From Candidatus Symbiopectobacterium sp. NZEC151 (GTDB lineage: Bacteria; Pseudomonadota; Gammaproteobacteria; Enterobacterales; Enterobacteriaceae), in the NCBI RefSeq assembly GCF_025962655.1, contig NZ_JAGFPE010000001.1:744001-808000 (forward strand): a stretch of 64,000 nucleotides of DNA. Direction: 5' to 3'. Shown one piece after another: positions 33,406 through 44,829 of this stretch (its first letter is position 1; the number at the start of each line of letters is the position of its first letter). The notes beneath the pieces were generated by a model. The model searched no databases. It was not told the DNA's origin and saw nothing but the letters and a program-made list of their open reading frames with translations. A program made the translations under genes and the position numbers.

Positions 33406-34134
33406 ATGGCTGAGCACCTGAACCGCTATGGGCAGCCTGTCGGCGCAGCGCTTCCTTTATGGTCAGCACGGGCATTCCCAGGGGGTATCACGCTCACCGG
33501 GCGTTTTTGTCGGATTGAGCCATTGAACGTGGCACAGCACCTCGATGCGCTTTATGCGGCATACGCCGCTGCGCCAGATGGCCGTGATTGGACCTATATG
33601 TTTGTTGGCCCGTTTGGTGACAAGGATGCGTTCCGTGCTTATCTGACCACAGCAGAGCAGCAACAGGATAGCCAATGCTATGTGGTTATCGACACACTCA
33701 CCGATAACGCGGTGGGGACGTTCTCGTTAATGCGCGTTGATGTAAACCACGGCGTTATCGAAGTTGGCTCTGTCGCTTTTTCTTCGGCGTTAAAACGTAC
33801 GCCACTTGCGACAGAAGCGCATTTTTTGCTGATGGGCTATGTCTTCGAACAGCTCAACTATCGTCGCTATGAGTGGAAATGCGATAGCCTGAATGCGCCG
33901 TCGCGTCGCGCTGCTTTGCGTTTGGGGTTTACCTTTGAGGGCATTTTCCGTCAGGCTATTGTTTATAAAGGGCGTACGCGTGATACCGCCTGGTTCTCCC
34001 TGCTGGATAATGAGTGGCCACAGCGCAAGTTGGATTTTATCGATTGGCTGGCACCGGGTAACTTCGATACTGAAGGAAAACAGATCCAATCGCTGGCCGA
34101 TATCAGGCAGTCTCGGTTGAAAGGCGGTTCATGA
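33406..34134 (+). CDS. GNAT family N-acetyltransferase (RimJ/RimL-like)
   Basis: The 242-residue protein is a GNAT acetyltransferase of the type 3 (RimJ/RimL-like) group. LTGRFCRIEPLNVAQHLDAL marks the N-terminal strand and helix; IEVGSVAFSSALKRTPLATEAHFLL and YEWKCDSLNAPSRRAALRLGFTFEG mark the acetyl-CoA and acceptor region. The substrate is unknown; relatives acetylate proteins or amino compounds. GGAGG lies upstream of the ATG. It is flanked by kdgR and yebO on the same strand with gaps, and shows no sign of transfer. Confidence 0.8.
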   Translation: MAEHLNRYGQPVGAALPLWSARAFPGGITLTGRFCRIEPLNVAQHLDALYAAYAAAPDGRDWTYMFVGPFGDKDAFRAYLTTAEQQQDSQCYVVIDTLTDNAVGTFSLMRVDVNHGVIEVGSVAFSSALKRTPLATEAHFLLMGYVFEQLNYRRYEWKCDSLNAPSRRAALRLGFTFEGIFRQAIVYKGRTRDTAWFSLLDNEWPQRKLDFIDWLAPGNFDTEGKQIQSLADIRQSRLKGGS

Positions 34135-34217
34135 GCAGGATGTAATAGGCGTGGGCGGCTACGAAGTGATAGTATGACCCGGATATGCTTGGGTTGAGAG
34201 GATGAGCTGGGGTTGTT

Positions 34218-34487
34218 GTGAATATTTTACAGATTGTTTTTATCATGTTGATGGTACTGTTTGCCGCGCTGGTTTGGTTTTTTGTCAATCGCGCCAGTGT
34301 CCGTGCCAATGAAAAGATCCGCCTGCTGCAAGAAATTTTGGAACAGCAGCGTCTTCAAACCGCGCTGCTCCAATCGCTAGCACCTGCCACTGCGGTTATC
34401 ACACCGCCTGAGCCTGAAACCCTGTTGCACCCGGCGGCTGCACCCGCGCCAGAATTTGATGCGTTCAACGTTATTCCCGAACGCTAA
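34218..34487 (+). CDS. yebO: YebO family membrane protein
   Basis: An 89-residue protein with one N-terminal membrane helix ([21 protein letters not shown]), followed by a coiled coil ([21 protein letters not shown]) and a Pro/Ala-rich tail. The [18 protein letters not shown] segment matches E. coli YebO, which also lies next to kdgR. The start is GTG at 34218. Function unknown. The mgrB gene that accompanies yebO in E. coli is not visible here. Confidence 0.8.
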   Translation: MNILQIVFIMLMVLFAALVWFFVNRASVRANEKIRLLQEILEQQRLQTALLQSLAPATAVITPPEPETLLHPAAAPAPEFDAFNVIPER

Positions 34488-34617
34488 GGCGGATTGCAAC
34501 GGTTCGGCGCTCGTTTGCATTGCTTCTACATAGCGCACGCAACAATATAGCGCACGTGGCAAACGTGACGGCGTGCGTACAATAATCAAAAACAGCAAAT
34601 GGAAAAGTGAACACAAC

Positions 34618-36000
34618 ATGGCGGTAGAGAGTGAGCTGGTGTTAAAACGGGGATTGAAGAATCGCCATATTCAATTAATCGCCCTCGGCGGTGCGATAGG
34701 GACGGGGCTGTTTTTAGGGATATCGCAGACCATTCAGATGGCGGGGCCATCCGTACTGTTGGGATACGGTGTCGCGGGCATTATTGCCTTCCTGATCATG
34801 CGCCAGTTGGGCGAAATGGTGGTTGAAGAGCCGGTTGCTGGGTCGTTCAGCCATTTTGCCTATAAATATTGGGGCAGCTTTGCCGGTTTCCTTGCAGGCT
34901 GGAACTACTGGGCAATGTTTATCCTGGTGGGCATGGCTGAACTGACTGCCGTCGGGATCTACATTCAATATTGGTGGCCTGATGTGCCCACCTGGGTATC
35001 GGCAGCGGTATTTTTTATACTGATCAATGCGCTCAACCTGGTGAATGTGAAGGTGTATGGTGAAACCGAATTCTGGTTCGCCATCATCAAAGTCCTGGCA
35101 ATCCTTGGCATGATTGGCTTTGGTGCCTGGTTACTGCTCAGCGGGCAGGGCGGAGAGCAGGCGACAGTACGCAATCTGTGGCAGCATGGCGGCTTTTTCC
35201 CCCACGGCGTCAATAGCCTGGTGATGGCGATGGCGGTGATCATGTTCTCATTCGGCGGGCTGGAGTTGGTCGGGATCACTGCCGCTGAAGCCGCCGATCC
35301 CAAGCGTTCCATTCCGCAAGCGACCAATCAGGTGGTCTACCGCATTCTGATCTTTTATATTGGCTCGCTTGGTATCCTGCTGTCACTCTATCCGTGGCAG
35401 AACGTGGTCAGCGGCGGCAGCCCGTTTGTGATGATTTTCCATGCGCTAGACAGTAACGCTATCGCCAATGTGTTGAATCTGGTGGTGTTGACTGCGGCAT
35501 TGTCGGTATACAACAGTGGTGTGTACTGCAACAGTCGCATGCTGTTTGGCCTGGCGACTCAGGGAAATGCGCCGCGTTGGTTGTCACGCGTCAACGGCCG
35601 TGGTGTCCCGGTCCGTTCTATTGCGCTTTCCGCGCTGGCGACCTCCTTGGGTGTGCTGATTAACTATGTGATGCCGGGCAAGGCCTTTGAGCTTCTGATG
35701 GCGCTGGTGGTATCAACGCTGGTGATTAACTGGATCATGATTTGTGTGGCGCATCTGCGTTTCCGTCACGCGATGGATCAGCACGGCGTGGTGACCCATT
35801 TCAAGGCGATTTTCTATCCTTATGGTAACTACCTGTGCTTGCTTTTCCTGGCAGCCATTCTGGTCATCATGCTGATGACGCCGGGTATCCGTATTTCTGT
35901 GCTGTTAATCCCGGTGTGGGTCGGCATTATCTGGTTGGGTTTTTACCTGTCACTACGTCGTAAAGCGGCAGAAATGCTGGCGCATGGCGTGAAAGAATAG
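34618..36000 (+). CDS. pheP: Aromatic amino acid permease, phenylalanine type PheP
   Basis: An APC-family amino acid:proton symporter of the inner membrane, 460 residues and 12 predicted helices. The consensus block RHIQLIALGGAIGTGLFLG and the GELGITAAEA-like GGLELVGITAAEA motif are typical. Sequence around IQMAGPSVLLGYGVAGIIAFLI, MAELTAVGIYIQYWWPDVPTW and CVAHLRFR is closer to PheP than to AroP, so phenylalanine is the likely main substrate; general aromatic transport cannot be excluded. The start MAVESELVLKRGL at 34618 is taken by homology; the frame extends 15 codons upstream. Confidence 0.85.
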   Translation: MAVESELVLKRGLKNRHIQLIALGGAIGTGLFLGISQTIQMAGPSVLLGYGVAGIIAFLIMRQLGEMVVEEPVAGSFSHFAYKYWGSFAGFLAGWNYWAMFILVGMAELTAVGIYIQYWWPDVPTWVSAAVFFILINALNLVNVKVYGETEFWFAIIKVLAILGMIGFGAWLLLSGQGGEQATVRNLWQHGGFFPHGVNSLVMAMAVIMFSFGGLELVGITAAEAADPKRSIPQATNQVVYRILIFYIGSLGILLSLYPWQNVVSGGSPFVMIFHALDSNAIANVLNLVVLTAALSVYNSGVYCNSRMLFGLATQGNAPRWLSRVNGRGVPVRSIALSALATSLGVLINYVMPGKAFELLMALVVSTLVINWIMICVAHLRFRHAMDQHGVVTHFKAIFYPYGNYLCLLFLAAILVIMLMTPGIRISVLLIPVWVGIIWLGFYLSLRRKAAEMLAHGVKE

Positions 36001-36072
36001 CAGAATTAAGCGGGTTCTCGCTTCATCGCCGGTGGCATAATGTCGATACCGGCGATGAGGCGTTGTGAGGGG

Positions 36073-36507
36073 TTACTCGACTTTTGCTACGTCGGTTTTG
36101 CCTGCTTTTGCATTGGCAACGGCCGCATTCGCCAACACGATAAAATCTTCGCTGGAGTGCGTGGCACCGGTCACGCCATCCACGCCTTCCGGATTTTGCT
36201 TCTCGACCAACCCTTGAGCGAGTTTAACCGTATACTCGTTAGGATTGGTGCCGCTTGCCGCCTTCATCTTCTTGTTGTATTCCACATCGCTGGTTTTCAG
36301 ATGACCATCTTTCTGGCTGTTGTAGTCAAATTTTACGGCGGCAATCTTCCCGTCTTTGTAGGTCACTTCTACAAACGGTTTCCACCCTTTATCGTCGAAA
36401 TTGACGGTTTCAGCGCGGTATGTCCCGTCTTTGATGGCGCCATCGGCAGCGTGGACACCCACAGCGAAAAGGCTCGCCACAACAATGGGTATGAACTTCA
36501 TTTTCAT
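36073..36507 (-). CDS. Exported FMN-binding domain protein
   Basis: A 144-residue protein with a signal peptide (MKMKFIPIVVASLFAVGVHA) and one FMN-binding domain. DGVTGATHSS contains the D-x-x-T-G-A-T/S flavinylation motif on which ApbE-type transferases attach FMN covalently to Thr. The domain also has DGTYRAE, DDKGWKPFVEVTYKDGKI and a KTSDVEYN segment. Such proteins carry electrons in the periplasm or at the cell surface. GAGGATGAAACC precedes the ATG at 36507. No redox partner or apbE gene is in the window, so the electron pathway is unknown. Confidence 0.8.
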   Translation of the reverse strand: MKMKFIPIVVASLFAVGVHAADGAIKDGTYRAETVNFDDKGWKPFVEVTYKDGKIAAVKFDYNSQKDGHLKTSDVEYNKKMKAASGTNPNEYTVKLAQGLVEKQNPEGVDGVTGATHSSEDFIVLANAAVANAKAGKTDVAKVE

Positions 36508-36803
36508 GGTTTCATCCTCGATATTCTTATCAGTGTATGTGTGCGTAAATGTGCAAAGGAATCTGTCTGTTGGGGCCAATTTCAGGCACCAATAGTGGAG
36601 GAAGGTTACCGCTGACTTTAGTTAAATAAAGTGTTCTGCTTAACAAAACGACGTCATGACCATGATAATTGTAGGGCAATTTGTGATCGGTAAGACAAAC
36701 GGGTATCGGTGAGCGGGAAAAATGCGGTTATTCCACACGCTAACGGACGCGGTAAGTGACTGGTTCATGCCCGCTAATGGTGGTAGCATAAAGTTTGTCA
36801 CTC

Positions 36804-36833
36804 ATCCCACGCCTCGTGGGATTTTGATTTTTG
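36804..36833 (+). terminator. Terminator-like hairpin upstream of thrS
   Basis: ATCCCACG-cct-CGTGGGAT followed by TTTGATTTTTG. No gene lies directly upstream on the plus strand, so it might act in the thrS leader or end an unannotated transcript. Confidence 0.55.
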
Positions 36834-36889
36834 TGCCAGGTGTACCAATTTAACGACGGTTGGTTAGATGGTTACACAATGTTTTGAAA

Positions 36890-36952
36890 ACTAAATGAAT
36901 TCATTTTCGTATGTGATCTTTCGTGCGGGTCACCACTGCGAATAAGGGAACT
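36890..36952 (+). promoter_or_regulatory. thrS translational operator (leader)
   Basis: The leader around TTCGTATGTGATC and GGGTCACCACTGC, then AATAAGGGAAC, closely resembles the E. coli thrS leader as I remember it, where threonyl-tRNA synthetase binds tRNA-like stem-loops and blocks ribosome binding. The assignment is from remembered similarity; no structure was computed. Confidence 0.5.
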
Positions 36953-36955
36953 AGA

Positions 36956-38884
36956 ATGCCTGTTATTACGCTTCCTGATGGAAGTCAGCGTCAATACGAT
37001 CGTGCCGTTTCTCCTCTTGATGTGGCACTGGATATTGGTCCGGGTCTGGCGAAAGCCTGTATCGCGGGCCGGGTCAACGGTGAACTGGTTGATGCCAGCG
37101 ATCTGATCGACTCTGATGCGCAATTGGCGATTATTACCGCCAAGGACCAAGAGGGGCTGGAGATCCTGCGCCACTCTTGTGCGCATCTGTTGGGACACGC
37201 CATCAAGCAACTGTGGCCGGATACCAAAATGGCGATCGGCCCGGTCATTGATAATGGTTTTTACTATGACGTTGATTTGGATCGCACGCTGACGCAGGAA
37301 GATATCGATCTGCTTGAAAAGCGCATGCATGAGCTGGCCGACAAAGATTACGACGTCATCAAGAAAAAGGTCAGTTGGCAGGAAGCGCGTGATGCCTTCG
37401 CCGCGCGCGGCGAGACCTATAAGGTCGCCATTCTGGATGAGAACATCAGCCACGACGATCGTCCCGGCCTGTATCACCACGAAGAATATGTCGACATGTG
37501 CCGTGGTCCGCATGTGCCCAATATGCGTTTCTGCCACCATTTCAAATTGCAGAAAACCTCGGGTGCCTACTGGCGCGGCGACAGCAAAAACAAAATGTTG
37601 CAGCGTATCTACGGTACCGCCTGGGCAGATAAAAAGCAGTTGGGTGCCTATTTGCAGCGTCTGGAAGAAGCCTCCAAGCGCGATCACCGCAAAATCGGCA
37701 AACAGCTCGACCTGTACCATATGCAGGAAGAAGCGCCGGGCATGGTGTTCTGGCACAACGACGGCTGGACGGTATTCCGCGAACTGGAAGCCTTTGTGCG
37801 CATGAAGCTCAAAGAGTACCAGTATCAGGAAGTGAAAGGGCCCTTTATGATGGACCGCGTGCTGTGGGAAAAAACCGGGCACTGGGAAAACTACAAAGAA
37901 GCCATGTTCACCACCTCGTCAGAGAACCGGGAATATTGCATCAAGCCGATGAACTGCCCGGGGCATGTGCAGATCTTTAATCAGGGTTTGAAATCATACC
38001 GTGATTTGCCGCTGCGCATGGCCGAATTCGGCAGCTGCCACCGTAACGAACCGTCGGGCTCCCTGCACGGGTTGATGCGTGTGCGCGGGTTTACGCAGGA
38101 TGACGCCCATATCTTCTGTACCGAAGAACAGGTGCGTGCCGAAGTGAATAGCTGCATCAAGATGGTGTACGACATGTACAGCACCTTCGGCTTTGAAAAA
38201 ATTGTGGTTAAACTTTCCACTCGCCCTGAAAAGCGCATCGGCAGCGATGAGATGTGGGATCGCGCTGAGCACGATTTGGCGGCGGCGCTGACCGAGAACG
38301 ACATTCCGTTTGATTATCAGCCGGGTGAAGGGGCGTTCTATGGTCCGAAAATTGAATTTACTTTGCACGATTGTTTGGATCGCGCCTGGCAATGTGGTAC
38401 GGTGCAGCTCGACTTTTCACTGCCGGGCCGTTTAAACGCCTCTTATGTGGGCGAAAGCAACGAGCGTCAGGTGCCGGTGATGATTCACCGCGCCATCTTG
38501 GGGTCCATGGAGCGCTTCATCGGTATTCTTACCGAGGAGTTCGCCGGATTCTTCCCAACCTGGTTGGCACCGGTGCAAGCTGTGGTGATGAATATCACCG
38601 ACGGACAGTCCGAATATGTCAGTGAATTGACACGAAAACTGCAAGATGCAGGCATTCGTGTAAAAGCGGACTTGAGAAATGAGAAAATAGGCTTTAAAAT
38701 CCGCGAGCACACTTTACGACGTGTTCCCTATATGCTTGTTTGCGGTGATAAAGAGGTGGAAGCGGGCAAAGTGGCCGTTCGCACCCGTCGCGGCAAAGAT
38801 TTGGGAAGCATCGACGTTAACGAAGTGATCAAGCAGCTGCAACAAGAAATTCGCAGCCGTAGTCTTCATCAGTTGGAGGAATAA
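36956..38884 (+). CDS. thrS: Threonyl-tRNA synthetase
   Basis: Class II aminoacyl-tRNA synthetase that charges tRNA-Thr. The 642 residues equal E. coli ThrS. It has a TGS domain (1-61), an editing domain (about 62-224) with [10 protein letters not shown] and the CRGPHVP motif, a catalytic core with MNCPGHV (zinc-binding Cys), [11 protein letters not shown] and GMERFIG-like [10 protein letters not shown], and a C-terminal anticodon domain (RRGKDLGS). ATG 36956 is chosen to match [10 protein letters not shown], with AAGGG upstream. It is the first gene of the thrS-infC-rpmI-rplT-pheMST-ihfA cluster; infC follows after three bases. Confidence 0.97.
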   Translation: MPVITLPDGSQRQYDRAVSPLDVALDIGPGLAKACIAGRVNGELVDASDLIDSDAQLAIITAKDQEGLEILRHSCAHLLGHAIKQLWPDTKMAIGPVIDNGFYYDVDLDRTLTQEDIDLLEKRMHELADKDYDVIKKKVSWQEARDAFAARGETYKVAILDENISHDDRPGLYHHEEYVDMCRGPHVPNMRFCHHFKLQKTSGAYWRGDSKNKMLQRIYGTAWADKKQLGAYLQRLEEASKRDHRKIGKQLDLYHMQEEAPGMVFWHNDGWTVFRELEAFVRMKLKEYQYQEVKGPFMMDRVLWEKTGHWENYKEAMFTTSSENREYCIKPMNCPGHVQIFNQGLKSYRDLPLRMAEFGSCHRNEPSGSLHGLMRVRGFTQDDAHIFCTEEQVRAEVNSCIKMVYDMYSTFGFEKIVVKLSTRPEKRIGSDEMWDRAEHDLAAALTENDIPFDYQPGEGAFYGPKIEFTLHDCLDRAWQCGTVQLDFSLPGRLNASYVGESNERQVPVMIHRAILGSMERFIGILTEEFAGFFPTWLAPVQAVVMNITDGQSEYVSELTRKLQDAGIRVKADLRNEKIGFKIREHTLRRVPYMLVCGDKEVEAGKVAVRTRRGKDLGSIDVNEVIKQLQQEIRSRSLHQLEE

Positions 38885-39430
<546 letters not shown>

Positions 39431-39446
39431 GGCATTCAAGTAATAG

Positions 39447-39725
<279 letters not shown>

Positions 39726-39749
39726 GTAACCTTTTTGAATCAAGAATAA

Positions 39750-40124
<375 letters not shown>

Positions 40125-40132
40125 GCCAGTGG

Positions 40133-40162
40133 AAAGAGGGAGCGCTGCTCCCTCTTTTCGTT
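40133..40162 (+). terminator. Terminator after rplT
   Basis: AAAGAGGGAGC-gct-GCTCCCTCTTTT. It separates the ribosomal genes from the pheMST unit. Confidence 0.85.
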
Positions 40163-40366
40163 TAGGGAGACGCCAGTGTGTCCTGACTGTCACAGTGAGC
40201 GATATCCATAACGGTTGTGATTGACTTTTTATTCGCGCCGATTTCCAATAAGACAGTACTGTTGGTAGTAACATTTTTACCGTAAACGTGTCCGCCAGTA
40301 ATGCTATTGGCGATAAACATCGACACTGGTGACGCGCAAGCGTATTGACATTAAGGTAACGCAAGT

Positions 40367-40411
40367 ATGACTACTGCTATTTTCCGTTTCTTTTTTTACT
40401 TTAGCACCTGA
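40367..40411 (+). CDS. pheM: pheST operon leader peptide
   Basis: A 14-residue leader peptide [14 protein letters not shown] with five Phe codons (TTC/TTT) in a short span, almost identical to E. coli PheM ([14 protein letters not shown]). AAGGTAACGCAAG precedes the ATG. Ribosome stalling at the Phe codons when charged tRNA-Phe is scarce prevents formation of the attenuator at 40459-40484 and allows pheST transcription. Confidence 0.93.
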   Translation: [14 protein letters not shown]

Positions 40412-41525
<1,114 letters not shown>

Positions 41526-41540
41526 GGCGGGTACAGTATT

Positions 41541-43928
41541 ATGAAATTCAGTGAACATTGGCTGCGCGAGTGGGTTAACCCGGCGATCAGCAGTGACGAA
41601 CTGTCAGAACAGATTACCATGGCCGGCCTGGAAGTGGATGGCGTTGAGGCAGTTGCCGGGGCGTTTCATGGTGTAGTGGTCGGTGAAGTGGTCGAATGCG
41701 GACAGCATCCCAATGCCGATAAGCTGCGCGTCACCAAAGTCAACGTGGGCGGTGAGCGTCTGCTGGACATCGTGTGTGGCGCACCCAACTGTCGTCAGGG
41801 GCTGCGCGTGGCTGTTGCCACCATTGGTGCCGTACTGCCGGGCGATTTCAACATCAAGGCGGCCAAGCTGCGCGGTGAACCCTCTGAAGGGATGTTGTGC
41901 TCGTTCTCCGAGCTGGGCATTTCTGAAGACCACAGCGGAATTATTGAACTGCCGCACGATGCGCCGATCGGTACCGATATTCGCGCCTATCTGGGGCTGG
42001 ATGATAACGCCATCGAAATCAGCGTAACGCCCAACCGCGCCGACTGCCTGAGCATCATTGGCGTGGCCCGCGATGTTGCGGTGCTGAACCAACTGCCGTT
42101 GACGGCACTGGACATTACGCCAGTTGCGGCAACGATTTCTGACACCTTTCCGATTCGGGTCGACGCGTCTGACGCCTGTCCGCGCTATCTGGGTCGGGTG
42201 GTGAAGGGTATCGATGTGAAGGCGGCAACGCCGCTGTGGATGCGCGAAAAGTTGCGTCGTTGCGGTATCCGCTCTATTGATGCGGTGGTGGATGTGACCA
42301 ACTACGTACTGCTGGAGTTAGGGCAGCCGATGCATGCTTTCGATCTGGACCGTCTGGACGGCGGTATTGTGGTGCGTCTGGCGCAGGAAGGCGAAACCCT
42401 GACGCTGCTGGATGGTAATCAAGCCACGCTGAATGCAGACACTCTGGTGATTGCCGATCACAGTAAAGCGCTGGCAATGGGCGGTATTTTCGGCGGTGAA
42501 CACTCTGGCGTTAACGGTGAAACTTGCAACGTACTGTTTGAGTGCGCCTATTTCAATCCTTTGGCAATTACCGGGCGTGCCCGTCGTCACGGCTTGCATA
42601 CCGATGCGTCGCACCGTTACGAGCGCGGTGTCGATCCGGCGTTGCAGCACAAAGCGATGGAACGTGCGACCCAATTGCTGCTGAGCATTTGCGGTGGTCA
42701 GGCCGGGCCAGTGATCGATGTGACCAATGAGGCACACTTGCCGGCACGCGCTACGATTACGCTGCGCAGAGAAAAACTGGACCGTTTGATTGGGCATGTG
42801 GTTTCAGACGAACAGGTGAGCGATATCCTGACTCGCCTCGGTTGCAGCGTGGCTCGTACCGAGGCAGGCTGGACCGCAGTAGCACCGAGCTGGCGTTTTG
42901 ACATGGAGATCGAAGAGGATTTGGTGGAAGAGGTTGCCCGTGTTTACGGCTACAACAATATTCCCAATATCCCGACCCACGCGCCGCTCACCATGACATC
43001 GCACCGTGAAGCGGCACTTTCGCTCAAGCGCGTGAAAACCTTGCTGGTTGACCGCGGCTATCAGGAAGCGATCACCTACAGCTTTGTCGATCCTAAAATA
43101 CAATCGCTGATCCATCCTGGTGAAGAAGCATTGATTCTGCCAAGCCCGATCTCCACGGAAATGTCAGCAATGCGTCTGTCGCTGTGGAGCGGTTTGCTCG
43201 GCGCGGTGGTTTATAACCAAAACCGCCAGCAGAGCCGCCTGCGTCTCTTTGAAAGCGGTTTAAGATTCGTTCCTGATAGTCAGGATAAACTCGGTATTCG
43301 TCAGGATGTTATGTTAGCTGGCGTGATTACCGGGAATCGCTATGATGAACATTGGGATCTGGCGCGTCAGACGGTTGACTTCTATGATCTTAAAGGTGAT
43401 TTGGAAGCGTTGTTGTCACTGACGGGTAAACTTTCGGAAATTGAGTTCAAAGCCGAATCGCATCCGGCGTTGCACCCGGGCCAGAGCGCAGCGATTTATC
43501 TGGCAGGGGAAGCGGTTGGTTTCATTGGTGTAATCCATCCGGAGCTGGAACGCAAACTGGATCTTAATGGCCGTACTGTGGTGTTCGAATTGAGCTGGAA
43601 CAAGGTCGCAGACCGCGTGGTTCCTGATGCGAGCGAGATTTCTCGCTACCCGTCAAACCGTCGCGACATCGCGGTTGTGGTAGCAGAAAACGTTTCGGCA
43701 GGCGAAGTTTTGTCAGAATGTAAGAAAGTTGGCGCAAATCAGTTAGTTGGCGTAAACTTGTTTGACGTGTACCGAGGCAAGGGCGTGGAAGAAGGGTATA
43801 AGAGCCTGGCGATCAGTCTGGTATTGCAAGATACCTCTCGTACACTGGCAGAAGAGGATATTGCCGCTACCGTATCACAATGCGTAGAGGCACTAAAACA
43901 GCGATTCCAAGCATCCTTGAGGGATTGA
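41541..43928 (+). CDS. pheT: Phenylalanyl-tRNA synthetase beta subunit
   Basis: The beta subunit (795 residues) recognises tRNA-Phe and edits mischarged Tyr. Domains in order: tRNA-binding EMAP-like (about 40-150), B3/B4 editing domain (about 210-385), B5 (about 400-475), catalytic-like core (about 480-690) and the C-terminal ferredoxin-fold anticodon-binding domain (about 702-794; [14 protein letters not shown]). GGCGGG lies before ATG 41541. It ends 4 bp before ihfA, so the two are cotranscribed. Confidence 0.97.
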   Translation: MKFSEHWLREWVNPAISSDELSEQITMAGLEVDGVEAVAGAFHGVVVGEVVECGQHPNADKLRVTKVNVGGERLLDIVCGAPNCRQGLRVAVATIGAVLPGDFNIKAAKLRGEPSEGMLCSFSELGISEDHSGIIELPHDAPIGTDIRAYLGLDDNAIEISVTPNRADCLSIIGVARDVAVLNQLPLTALDITPVAATISDTFPIRVDASDACPRYLGRVVKGIDVKAATPLWMREKLRRCGIRSIDAVVDVTNYVLLELGQPMHAFDLDRLDGGIVVRLAQEGETLTLLDGNQATLNADTLVIADHSKALAMGGIFGGEHSGVNGETCNVLFECAYFNPLAITGRARRHGLHTDASHRYERGVDPALQHKAMERATQLLLSICGGQAGPVIDVTNEAHLPARATITLRREKLDRLIGHVVSDEQVSDILTRLGCSVARTEAGWTAVAPSWRFDMEIEEDLVEEVARVYGYNNIPNIPTHAPLTMTSHREAALSLKRVKTLLVDRGYQEAITYSFVDPKIQSLIHPGEEALILPSPISTEMSAMRLSLWSGLLGAVVYNQNRQQSRLRLFESGLRFVPDSQDKLGIRQDVMLAGVITGNRYDEHWDLARQTVDFYDLKGDLEALLSLTGKLSEIEFKAESHPALHPGQSAAIYLAGEAVGFIGVIHPELERKLDLNGRTVVFELSWNKVADRVVPDASEISRYPSNRRDIAVVVAENVSAGEVLSECKKVGANQLVGVNLFDVYRGKGVEEGYKSLAISLVLQDTSRTLAEEDIAATVSQCVEALKQRFQASLRD

Positions 43929-43932
43929 ACCT

Positions 43933-44229
43933 ATGGCGCTTACTAAAGCTGAAATGTCAGAATACCTGTTTGAAAAGCTCGGGCTGAGTAAACGGGATGC
44001 CAAAGAACTCGTCGAACTTTTTTTTGAAGAAGTTCGCCGCGCTCTGGAAAATGGTGAGCAGGTAAAGTTATCGGGGTTTGGTAATTTCGACCTGCGCGAT
44101 AAGAACCAACGGCCGGGACGTAACCCTAAAACGGGTGAAGATATTCCGATTACGGCGCGCCGGGTGGTCACCTTCCGTCCAGGGCAAAAGCTCAAAAGCA
44201 GAGTCGAGAACGCCTCTCCCAAAGAGTAG
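43933..44229 (+). CDS. ihfA: Integration host factor alpha subunit
   Basis: DNA-bending nucleoid protein (98 residues), partner of IhfB. IHF shapes promoters, recombination sites and phage attachment complexes. The sequence [20 protein letters not shown] ... [25 protein letters not shown] is nearly identical to E. coli IhfA, with the intercalating Pro in the GRNPKTGE arm. It follows pheT directly, as in E. coli, and ends at a terminator. Any icd-type integrase in the accessory region would need it. Confidence 0.97.
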   Translation: MALTKAEMSEYLFEKLGLSKRDAKELVELFFEEVRRALENGEQVKLSGFGNFDLRDKNQRPGRNPKTGEDIPITARRVVTFRPGQKLKSRVENASPKE

Positions 44230-44248
44230 TTCTTACATGCGATTCACA

Positions 44249-44276
44249 AAAAGGCCGCGTCAGCGGCCTTTTTTTA
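44249..44276. terminator. Terminator after ihfA
   Basis: AAGGCCGC-gtca-GCGGCCTT followed by TTTTT. It overlaps the 3' end of the convergent ygbA-family gene. Confidence 0.85.
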
Positions 44277-44670
44277 CGCCGCGATCCGGGCTGGCAGTCT
44301 GCGGTTGGCGCACCCGCGTCGTGGGTTCCTGACGCGGCGTATGCGCCGGTACCGGGCGGTGGTCATCAATTAAATGGCGTATCGCCAGAATAGGGTGGTG
44401 CAACAACATTCTTGGCCCCGACCAGCGCATAATGGCGCGAATCTGTTCGCGTTTGGCGGGTTGATAGCAGTGGATCGGGCAATGCTTGCAGGCTGGTTTC
44501 TCTTCGCCAAACTGACAGCGCTCAAGGCGATTGGTGGCATAGGCAGAAAGGTGCTGATAGCGATCGCCATCCTCCGCGTCTGTGGGATGGTGCTTTTCAT
44601 ACAGGTCTATCATCAGCAGAACGGTGCGCAGTTCTCGCAGACGATATTTTCCCATTGGTTTTCGTGCCAC
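44260..44670 (-). CDS. YgbA-family (nitrous oxide-stimulated promoter) protein
   Basis: A 136-residue protein with the YgbA_NO signature: LRELRTVLLMIDLYEKHH near the N-terminus, then FGEEKPACKHCPIHCYQPAKREQI and IMRWSGPRMLLHHPILAIRHLID. Conserved Cys residues (C in RCQFGEEKPxCKHCPIHCY) suggest metal binding. E. coli ygbA belongs to the NsrR nitric-oxide regulon, and the biochemical role is not settled. The last ~25 residues are basic and extend past the conserved domain. The 3' end overlaps the ihfA terminator stem. Confidence 0.75.
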   Translation of the reverse strand: MARKPMGKYRLRELRTVLLMIDLYEKHHPTDAEDGDRYQHLSAYATNRLERCQFGEEKPACKHCPIHCYQPAKREQIRAIMRWSGPRMLLHHPILAIRHLIDDHRPVPAHTPRQEPTTRVRQPQTASPDRGVKKGR

Positions 44671-44773
44671 GGTTCGTCTCTCATCCCGTTACCTTTATTG
44701 GTGTATTTTAAATGCATTTTATTGGGTAAGAAACCATGAATGTCAAAAATGCGGGGAAAAAAGGGAGTAGACA

Positions 44774-44803
44774 GAAAAAAGGCGAGAGACAACGCTCTCG
44801 CCT
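44774..44803 (-). terminator. Terminator of the ABC exporter gene
   Basis: On the minus strand GGCGAGAGC-gttgtc-TCTCGCC is followed by TTTTTTCTG, 27 bases after the stop codon. Confidence 0.8.
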
Positions 44804-44829
44804 GAGTATCACGGCCTATCGATCAGGCG

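Larger units (their letters stand above)
36508..36955. other. Intergenic region upstream of thrS
   Basis: About 450 bp between divergent genes. It contains a terminator-like hairpin (36804-36833) and the thrS leader (36890-36952). The 36600-36800 stretch shows no gene. Confidence 0.5.
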
